A stretch of 33,658 bases of DNA from NCBI RefSeq assembly GCF_005938675.2, contig NZ_VCCH02000085.1, positions 1 to 33,658 on the forward strand, in the 5' to 3' direction. Origin of the DNA: Mycobacterium sp. KBS0706 (GTDB lineage: Bacteria; Pseudomonadota; Alphaproteobacteria; DSM-16000; Inquilinaceae). A program made the position numbers and the translations under genes. Position 1 is the first letter of the stretch, and each line of letters begins with the position of its first letter. Positions 28,152-33,658 of this stretch are shown here, one piece after another. The notes below the pieces were generated by a model, which was not told where the DNA came from, did no database searches, and saw only the letters and a list, made by a program, of their open reading frames with translations.

Positions 28152-28211
28152 TGAAAACCATCAATCCTGGTTTTCAGCGCGGAACTACAGGCAGATTTCT
28201 GCTGAAATCTG
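28152..28211. repeat. Two tandem hairpins downstream of ligD
   Basis: TGAAAACCA (28152-28160) and TGGTTTTCA (28168-28176) form a 9-bp stem with a 7-nt loop. CAGATTTC (28192-28199) and GAAATCTG (28204-28211) form an 8-bp stem with a 4-nt loop. TCCTGGT (28165-28171) can instead pair with ACCAGGA (28212-28218), so two folds compete. They lie right after the ligD stop and may end or stabilise its transcript. Confidence 0.6.
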
Positions 28212-28218
28212 ACCAGGA

Positions 28219-30873
28219 TCAGGCCGCCTTGCGGCGCTCCAGCTGCCGGATCGCGTCGGCGAGCGGCCGGGCGGCGGCGTCATAGCCGTCCCAGGCGGAG
28301 CCTTTCGCCAAAAGGCCGGGCGCGGTGCGCAGGGTGTAGCGCTTCGGGTCGAGGCCCTTGCGCACCTGGTCCCAGATCAGCGGCATCGACACCGTCGCCC
28401 CCGGCCGCGCCCGCGGCGACAGCGGCGCCACCGCGGTCGACATCCGGTCGTTGCGCAGATAGTCGAGGAAGATCCGGCCCTGCCGCTTGTCCTTGGCCAT
28501 GTTGACGACATAGCGGTCCGGCACGTCGGCGGCCAGGCGCGCGCAGACCTCCTTGGCGAAGGCCTTGGCCTCCGCCCAGTCCGGCCCGCCGGCGCGCGAC
28601 GCGGCCAGCGGCACCACCACATGCAGCCCCTTGCCGCCGGTGGTCTTGCAGAAGGTGACGAGGCCGACCGCCTCCAGCCGGTCCTTCAGCTCCCGTGCCG
28701 CCTCGATCACCGCGACGAAGTCGAGGCCCGGCCCGGGATCGAGGTCGAACACCAGCCGGCCCGGACGCTCGGGCACGCCGGGCCAGCAGTTCCAGGGGTG
28801 CAGCTCCAGCCCGCCCGACTGCGCCACCGCCGCCAGCCCTTCGATCCGGTCGATCTGGATATAGGGCTTGCGATCGCCCGCCACCTTGACCAGCGAGATC
28901 AGACTGGACGTGCCGGGCATGGCGTGGCGCTGGAAAAAGATCTGGCCGCCGATCCCGTCCGGCGCGCGTAGGATCGAGCAGGGGCGGCCCTTGATATGCG
29001 GCAGCATCCAGGGGCCGACCGCCTCCAGATACAGCGCCAGGTCGTGCTTGGTGACCGGTTCGCCGTCGCCTGCATCCGGCCACAGCGCCTTGTCGGCATG
29101 GGACAGCGACACGCCCATCACCGCCGCCTTGCCGCCGACGGATCGCCGGCGCGCCGGCTTCGCCACCGTCTTGGCCCCCTTGGCCGGGACCGGCTGCGCC
29201 AACTCGGTCTTGGCGGCCGGGGTCTCGGCCCCGACCTCCTCGGCCGGCTTGTCCTCGCGCAGCCCCTTGAACGAGGCCTGGCGCACCATGCCGGAGCCGG
29301 TCCAGCCTGCGAATTCGATCTCGGCCACCAGCTCCGGCCGGGCCCAGTGGACGCCGCGCTCCTTGCGCGGCGCCCCCGGGCCGGTGAAGGGCGACGTGTC
29401 CTGCTCCACCGCCTTCAGCCGCGGCAGCAGCCGCTCCACCTTGGCGGCACTGTAGCCGGTGCCGACCCGGCCGATATGGACCAGATGGCCGCCGCGGCGG
29501 ACGCCGACCAAGAGCGACCGGAACCGGTTGCCGGTGGTCGACCAGCCGCCGATCACGACCTCATGCCCGCCGCGGCACTTGGCCTTGGTCCAGCGGTCGC
29601 TGCGGCCGGATTGATAGGCGGCGTCGAGGCGCTTGGAGATGATGCCTTCGAGGTGCAGCCGGCAGGCGGAACGCAGCACTGCGTCGCCAGCCTCCTCGAA
29701 ATGCTCGACATAGCGGATGGTCGAGGTCGTGTCGCAGCCCCGCTCCTCCAGCAGCCCGCGCAGCCGCGCCTTGCGCTGAGCCAGCGGCTCCGGCCGCCAG
29801 TCGCGGTCGCCTTCATGCAGCAGGTCGAAGGCGAAGAAGATCAGGTCGCGGCTGTGCCCTTCCGACAGCGCCACCTGCAGCGCCGCGAAATCCGGATGGC
29901 CGTGCTCGTCCAGCGCCACCGCCTCGCCGTCGATGATGCCGTCCGGCCAACCCTTCGCCGCATCGGCGAGGGCCTGGAAGCGGTGGGTCCAATCGAGGCC
30001 CTTGCGGGTCTTCAGCGTCGCCGTGCCATCTTCGACCCGCAGCTGCAGACGATAGCCGTCGAATTTGATCTCGTGGGCCCAGCCGCCGCCGCCGGGCGGC
30101 CGATCGACCGACACACACAGTTCCGGCGGGATGAAGTCCGGCATCGCCGAGGCGACGGCCTTCGTCTTCCAGCGGCTCGGCGCGGCCGGCTTCGCCGCCT
30201 TCTCCGGCTCGGCTGTCGAGTCCCAGACCGCATCCGCCGGCGCCTTCTTTCCACCACCCAGCATAAAGGCTTTCGGACCCCGGCCCCGCCCGCCGGCGAT
30301 CTCGGCCATGGCCCGGCCCGAGGCGACCGACCGGTCCTCGGCCAGCACCGCATCGCCGTCGGCATCGACCGCGTGGTCGTCGCGATGCTTGATCAGCAGC
30401 CAGTTGCTGCGCTTGCCGGCGGTGCGGTCGCGCTTCATCCGCACCAGCACCCAGCTGCCGTGCAGCCGGTCGCCCTCCAGCGCGAACTTCAGCTCGCCCT
30501 TGGCCAACTGCTGGTGCGGCGACGCCCGGCCTTCCGGCGCCCAGGTGCCGCGGTCCCACAGCTGGACCGTGCCGCCGCCATATTGCCCCTTGGGGATCGT
30601 GCCCTCGAAATCGCCATAGACCAGCGGGTGGTCCTCCACCTCCACGGCCAGGCGCTTGTCATGCGGGTCGAGCGATGGTCCCTTGGTCACCGCCCAGGAT
30701 TTGAACACGCCGTCGAGCTCGAGCCGCAGGTCGTAATGCAGCCGTGTCGCCGCATGCTTCTGGATGACGAAGCGCAGCTTGTCCGAGGCGGCGACGCCGG
30801 TCGCGCCGCTGGGCTCCGACGTCTTCTCGAAGTCGCGCTTGCGCCGATAGGTCGACAGGCTGTCCTTGGCCAT
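28219..30873 (-). CDS. ligD: Multifunctional NHEJ DNA ligase LigD
   Basis: This 884-residue protein has three modules in the order phosphoesterase, ligase, polymerase, as in Pseudomonas LigD. The 3'-phosphoesterase (about 30-190) shows H40, H46, D48, R50 and H82 (KHAATRLHYDLRLE, VEDHP). The ATP-dependent ligase (about 240-540) has nucleotidyl lysine K270 in EIKFDGYR. The primase-type polymerase (about 600-880) has the metal pair D710-D712 in VFDLDPGPG and an HVVVPL segment. With Ku it trims, fills and seals double-strand breaks without homology. Start ATG 30873 is taken; the longer frame to 31098 covers the spacer and part of the mgtC-type gene. A Lys/Pro/Ala-rich linker at about 545-590 joins ligase and polymerase. 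Confidence 0.95.
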   Translation of the reverse strand: MAKDSLSTYRRKRDFEKTSEPSGATGVAASDKLRFVIQKHAATRLHYDLRLELDGVFKSWAVTKGPSLDPHDKRLAVEVEDHPLVYGDFEGTIPKGQYGGGTVQLWDRGTWAPEGRASPHQQLAKGELKFALEGDRLHGSWVLVRMKRDRTAGKRSNWLLIKHRDDHAVDADGDAVLAEDRSVASGRAMAEIAGGRGRGPKAFMLGGGKKAPADAVWDSTAEPEKAAKPAAPSRWKTKAVASAMPDFIPPELCVSVDRPPGGGGWAHEIKFDGYRLQLRVEDGTATLKTRKGLDWTHRFQALADAAKGWPDGIIDGEAVALDEHGHPDFAALQVALSEGHSRDLIFFAFDLLHEGDRDWRPEPLAQRKARLRGLLEERGCDTTSTIRYVEHFEEAGDAVLRSACRLHLEGIISKRLDAAYQSGRSDRWTKAKCRGGHEVVIGGWSTTGNRFRSLLVGVRRGGHLVHIGRVGTGYSAAKVERLLPRLKAVEQDTSPFTGPGAPRKERGVHWARPELVAEIEFAGWTGSGMVRQASFKGLREDKPAEEVGAETPAAKTELAQPVPAKGAKTVAKPARRRSVGGKAAVMGVSLSHADKALWPDAGDGEPVTKHDLALYLEAVGPWMLPHIKGRPCSILRAPDGIGGQIFFQRHAMPGTSSLISLVKVAGDRKPYIQIDRIEGLAAVAQSGGLELHPWNCWPGVPERPGRLVFDLDPGPGLDFVAVIEAARELKDRLEAVGLVTFCKTTGGKGLHVVVPLAASRAGGPDWAEAKAFAKEVCARLAADVPDRYVVNMAKDKRQGRIFLDYLRNDRMSTAVAPLSPRARPGATVSMPLIWDQVRKGLDPKRYTLRTAPGLLAKGSAWDGYDAAARPLADAIRQLERRKAA

Positions 30874-30937
30874 TGCTTTCGCCTGACAGTTCCGCTGTTT
30901 CGGGAACGATGCGCGCGGAGCGGCAGTTCCGGAAGGT

Positions 30938-31636
30938 CTATTGGGCGGACCAACTCCCCTCCTGCATGCCGGAGGCGGCGAACAGCCCCTCGACGACCGG
31001 CGGCACCCTGCTGTCGCGCGGATATCCCATCCACCGCAGCTCGTAGCACATCGTCCTGGACCGCGCGTCCGGCCGATGGGTGATCGAAGTGGCGGCAATG
31101 CGGAAACCCGCCCCCTTCAGCGTGGTCTCGATCTCGGCGGGATCGAAGCGGTCGAGATCCACAGTCAGGCTCAGCGTGGCCTTGCGCTCCTGCTGGACCC
31201 GGTCCTCGAGCCGTTTCAGCCCCCACAGCACCACCAGTCCGATGATGAAGGCGATGCCGCCCAGGATCAGCTCGCCGGCGCCGAAGCACAGCCCCATCAT
31301 GGTGACGAACCACAGCGTCGCCGCCGTGGTCACGCCCATCACCAGGTCGCCGCGCTGCAGGATGGCGCCGCCCCCGATGAAGCCGATGCCGGACAGGATG
31401 CCGAGCGGCAGCCGCATCACATCCATCTGGACGAAAGACTCACTCGTCTTGCCGGTGGTGAACAGCAGCAGGTTGGCCAGCACCATCGAGAAGGCGGCGG
31501 CTAGGCAGACCAGCAGATGCGTGCGCAGCCCCGCCGGCCGGCCATGGGCGCCTCGGTTCCAGCCGATGATCGCGCCGGCCAGGGTGGCGAGCGCGATCCG
31601 CAGCAGCAGGTCGGGCCAGGTCGGGAACAGCGGCAT
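30938..31636 (-). CDS. MgtC/SapB family membrane protein
   Basis: The protein is 232 residues from ATG 31636, with GGAGAG fourteen bases before it. Four to five membrane helices fill residues 8-142, with the family signature GWNRGAHGRPAGLRTHLLVCLAAA (22-48 region) and PLGILSGIGFIGGGAIL plus TTAATLWF. The C-terminal ~80 residues form a soluble ACT-like domain. MgtC proteins support survival in low Mg or in hosts and modulate ATP synthase; a direct role here is not known. It sits between the divergent ku gene and ligD, 64 bp before ligD on the same strand, so it is probably transcribed with ligD. The place in a repair locus is unusual. Confidence 0.92.
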   Translation of the reverse strand: MPLFPTWPDLLLRIALATLAGAIIGWNRGAHGRPAGLRTHLLVCLAAAFSMVLANLLLFTTGKTSESFVQMDVMRLPLGILSGIGFIGGGAILQRGDLVMGVTTAATLWFVTMMGLCFGAGELILGGIAFIIGLVVLWGLKRLEDRVQQERKATLSLTVDLDRFDPAEIETTLKGAGFRIAATSITHRPDARSRTMCYELRWMGYPRDSRVPPVVEGLFAASGMQEGSWSAQ

Positions 31637-31726
31637 TGACGAAACTCTCCGACGGGCGTGCGATTCAGGAACCCGACGGGGCGGTCCGCCGTTCCTTTCC
31701 GGGACCGATCCGTTGCCGAGGACGAG

Positions 31727-32596
31727 ATGGCGTCGCGCGCGACCTGGAAAGGCACGTTGAAGCTGGGGTTCCTGTCCTGCCCGGTGGCGCTGTACACCGC
31801 GGTCGGCGAGGGCGACGAGATCCACTTCAACATGGTCAACCGCCGCAGCGGCCACCGGCTGCGGCGCCTGTTCGTCGATTCCGGGACCGGCAAGCCGGTG
31901 GAGCGCGACCACCAGGTGAAGGGCTATGAGGTCGACACCGACCGCTATGTCGTGCTGACCGAGGAGGAGATCGAGGCGGCGATCCCGGACAGCACCAAGA
32001 CCATCGAGATCGAGGCTTTCGTGCCGCGCGACCAAGTCGACCGCGTCGCCATCGACCGGCCCTATTACCTGGCGCCGGCCGATGCGGTCGGGGCCGAGGC
32101 CTTCGCCGTGATCCGCGCGGCCTGCGAAAAGGCCGGGGCGGTCGGCATCGGCCGCACCGTGCTGTTCCGGCGCGACCGGGTGGTGATGCTGTGCCCGGAG
32201 GGGCCGGGCTTCCTGGCCAACCTGCTGCATTTCGAATACGAGATGCGCGACGAGGCCCAGGCCTTCGACGACATCCCGACCATCAAGATCGCCGGCGAGA
32301 TGCTGGACCTGGCCAAGCACATCATCGGCCAGAAGAAGGGCAAGTTCGAGCCGGACAAGTTCGAGGACCGGTACGAGACGGCGCTGCTGGAGCTGATCCG
32401 GGCGAAGCAGCGCGGCGAGACGATCAAGCCACCGCCGGCGCCGAAGCGCGGCCAGGTGATCGACCTGTTGGCCGCCCTGCGAGAGAGCGCCGGCGGCGCC
32501 AAGGCCGGGCGCAAGACCCCGGCGAAATCCAAGACCGCGGCCAAGAGCAAGCGCAAGGCCCCGGCCGCCCGGACGAGCCGGCGGAAGGCGAGCTGA
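31727..32596 (+). CDS. ku: Non-homologous end-joining protein Ku (copy 1)
   Basis: The 289-residue protein starts at ATG 31727 after GAGGACGAG; the frame open to 31658 adds leader DNA. It has the bacterial Ku core: ATWKGTLKLGFLSCPVALYTA, VKGYEVDTDRYVVLTEEEI, IDRPYYLAPADAVGAEAFAVIR and DLAKHIIGQKKGKFEPDKFEDRYETALLELI. The protein forms a ring on DNA ends and recruits LigD. Its tail after GQVIDLLAALRES is very rich in Lys, Arg, Ala and Pro (about 255-289), as in Ku proteins with added DNA-binding tails. It is divergent from the MgtC gene across 90 bp. Confidence 0.95.
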   Translation: MASRATWKGTLKLGFLSCPVALYTAVGEGDEIHFNMVNRRSGHRLRRLFVDSGTGKPVERDHQVKGYEVDTDRYVVLTEEEIEAAIPDSTKTIEIEAFVPRDQVDRVAIDRPYYLAPADAVGAEAFAVIRAACEKAGAVGIGRTVLFRRDRVVMLCPEGPGFLANLLHFEYEMRDEAQAFDDIPTIKIAGEMLDLAKHIIGQKKGKFEPDKFEDRYETALLELIRAKQRGETIKPPPAPKRGQVIDLLAALRESAGGAKAGRKTPAKSKTAAKSKRKAPAARTSRRKAS

Positions 32597-32657
32597 TCGA
32601 CGAACAGCGTTCGCGTGGCTTGTTCCGCTAGCGTGCTTTTTCTCGACAACCACCCCT

Positions 32658-32745
32658 CGCCGTCACTGCGAGCAGGCGAAGCTGACGAAGCAATCCAGGG
32701 CGGCTCATACTGGCCTCTGGATTGCGTCGCTGCGAAATGACGGCG
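32658..32745. repeat. 88-bp palindromic intergenic repeat between the ku genes
   Basis: The outer arms CGCCGTCA (32658-32665) and TGACGGCG (32738-32745) and the inner arms GCAATCCAG (32690-32698) and CTGGATTGC (32717-32725) are perfect complements. The whole resembles a well-known dispersed repeat of alphaproteobacteria with GTCATTGCGAGC and AAGCAATCCAG wording, here slightly diverged. It lies between the two convergent ku genes and may act as a two-way terminator. Confidence 0.85.
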
Positions 32746-32833
32746 TTGGAAATTCCGAACAGACCTCGCAGGCGGGAAAGGCAACGCACCTGTCTCAGCC
32801 ATTTGAGCCGAACACCTCCCGGCCGCCTCCCCC

Positions 32834-33631
32834 TCACCGCTTCCGCTTGTCGGAGTCCAGGCTCTTCCGCAGGGCGGCCATCAGGTCGATGACCTTGCCG
32901 GTCTCCGCCTTGGCTTCGGGCTTCGGTGCCTCGACTTTCTTGCCCTTCTTCTTGCGGGCGATGATTTTCCGCAGCGAGGCCTGGACGCGGTCGCCGAGCA
33001 GGTCCTCGCTCCAGTCGACCGTCCGGTCCTTGATCACCGACAGCGCCAGCGTCATCGCGTCCTTCGGCGGCGTGGCCGGCTTGATGCCGCCGAAGACGGC
33101 CTTCTCGTCCCGCACCTCGTCGGCCTGGCGCAGGGTCCAGACGATCATGCCCTTGCCGCGCGGCTCGATCATGATCGGCCGTTCACGGCGATACAGCACC
33201 AGCTTCGACAGCCCGACCGTCTTGGTTGCGGCCATCGCCTCGCGGATGACGCTGAATGCCTCCTCGCCGACCGGCTCGCTCGGGGCCAGGTAATGCGGCC
33301 GGTCGCGCCACACCAGGCCGACCTCGGCACGCGCGACGAAGCGGTCGATGTCGAGGGTCCGCGTCGTCTCCAGGGCGACGGCGGAGAACTCGTCATCCGT
33401 CAGGGTGATGTAGTCGTCCTCGCCGACCGGATAGCCGCGCAACTGGTCGTCGTCGGCCACCGGCTTGCCGGAGACGCTGTCGACATACTGGCTGACGACG
33501 CGGTTGCCGGTGGCCTCGTTCAGCGTATGAAAGCGCACCCGCTCCGCCTGGGTGACGGCGGGCGTCATCTCCACCGGGCAGGTCACCAGGCTGAGCTTGA
33601 GATAGCCGGACCAGAAGCTGCGGGCCGCCAT
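32834..33631 (-). CDS. ku: Non-homologous end-joining protein Ku (copy 2)
   Basis: The second Ku has 265 residues and starts at ATG 33631. The core motifs are SFWSGYLKLSLVTCPVEMTPA, LRGYPVGEDDYITLTDDEF, WRDRPHYLAPSEPVGEEAFSVIREAM and a C-terminal DWSEDLLGDRVQASLRKIIARKKKGKKVE. It differs from copy 1 along its whole length, so this is an old paralogue rather than a recent copy. Its tail ends soon after KVIDLMAALRKSL, without the long basic tail of copy 1. Several alphaproteobacteria carry more than one Ku, and pairs can form heterodimers. It converges with copy 1 across 237 bp that hold a palindromic repeat. Its promoter would lie at or past the window end. Confidence 0.95.
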   Translation of the reverse strand: MAARSFWSGYLKLSLVTCPVEMTPAVTQAERVRFHTLNEATGNRVVSQYVDSVSGKPVADDDQLRGYPVGEDDYITLTDDEFSAVALETTRTLDIDRFVARAEVGLVWRDRPHYLAPSEPVGEEAFSVIREAMAATKTVGLSKLVLYRRERPIMIEPRGKGMIVWTLRQADEVRDEKAVFGGIKPATPPKDAMTLALSVIKDRTVDWSEDLLGDRVQASLRKIIARKKKGKKVEAPKPEAKAETGKVIDLMAALRKSLDSDKRKR

Positions 33632-33658
33632 CGGCCGCCTCCGCGACAGTGTCTCCTG

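Noticed and set aside
30874..31098. Longer LigD start at 31098
   Set aside because: The added residues are an antifamily, Arg/Pro-rich translation of the spacer and the MgtC tail; the phosphoesterase domain begins normally from ATG 30873.
31637..32653. Long extension of the MgtC frame to 32653
   Set aside because: It is antisense to ku copy 1 and has shadow composition.

Overview
The window is high-GC DNA from an alphaproteobacterium. The dnaK-dnaJ-dapB order, the RpoH-type promoter before dnaK, the zf-CHCC (NDUFS6-like) protein, the LigD/Ku repair genes and several palindromic intergenic repeats typical of alphaproteobacteria support this. A member of Rhodospirillales is my best guess, but I cannot name a genus. 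Protein genes are densely packed on both strands. There is one tRNA, and I see no rRNA, CRISPR array, transposase or integrase.

Layout. 1-621: 3' end of a proline-rich protein. 727-2726: two-gene operon of the DgcN/DgcA type (D-glutamate N-acetyltransferase and enolase-superfamily racemase/epimerase). 2852-4087: class III nucleotide cyclase, convergent with a lipoprotein alpha/beta hydrolase whose leader region contains a perfect palindrome. 5242-9889: LysR regulator divergent from a giant fused ABC exporter that resembles CydD joined to CydC. 9908-10047: composite palindromic repeat. 10061-12418: YadG-like ABC ATPase, zf-CHCC protein, MmcQ/YjbR protein and rhomboid protease. 12499-15813: heat-shock promoter, dnaK, internal terminator, dnaJ. 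15935-20694: dapB, then a minus-strand run of DUF2244, creatininase family, AraC-Ogt and amidase genes. 20772-23763: nth, a sulfotransferase-like protein, a VOC protein and N-formylglutamate amidohydrolase.

23915-25351: tRNA-Val(GAC) followed by an AT-richer stretch with a two-gene toxin-antitoxin module (excisionase-type HTH antitoxin and VapC50-like PIN toxin). This looks like an acquired segment beside a tRNA. 25366-28074: translationally coupled class I methyltransferase and a two-domain protein (glycosyltransferase-like N-terminus, TPR-like middle, polysaccharide pyruvyl transferase C-terminus). A start-less 3' gene remnant with normal high-GC coding statistics precedes them, cut off at an AT-rich promoter segment.

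28219-33631: non-homologous end-joining locus with LigD (phosphoesterase-ligase-polymerase order), an MgtC/SapB membrane protein and two different Ku genes on opposite strands, separated by another palindromic repeat.

The most interesting items are the glycosyltransferase/pyruvyl transferase fusion with its truncated upstream neighbour, the tRNA-adjacent TA module, the two-Ku locus, the fused CydDC-like exporter and the in-gene palindrome. I did not find a system I can call entirely new; where novelty is possible I say so as inference.
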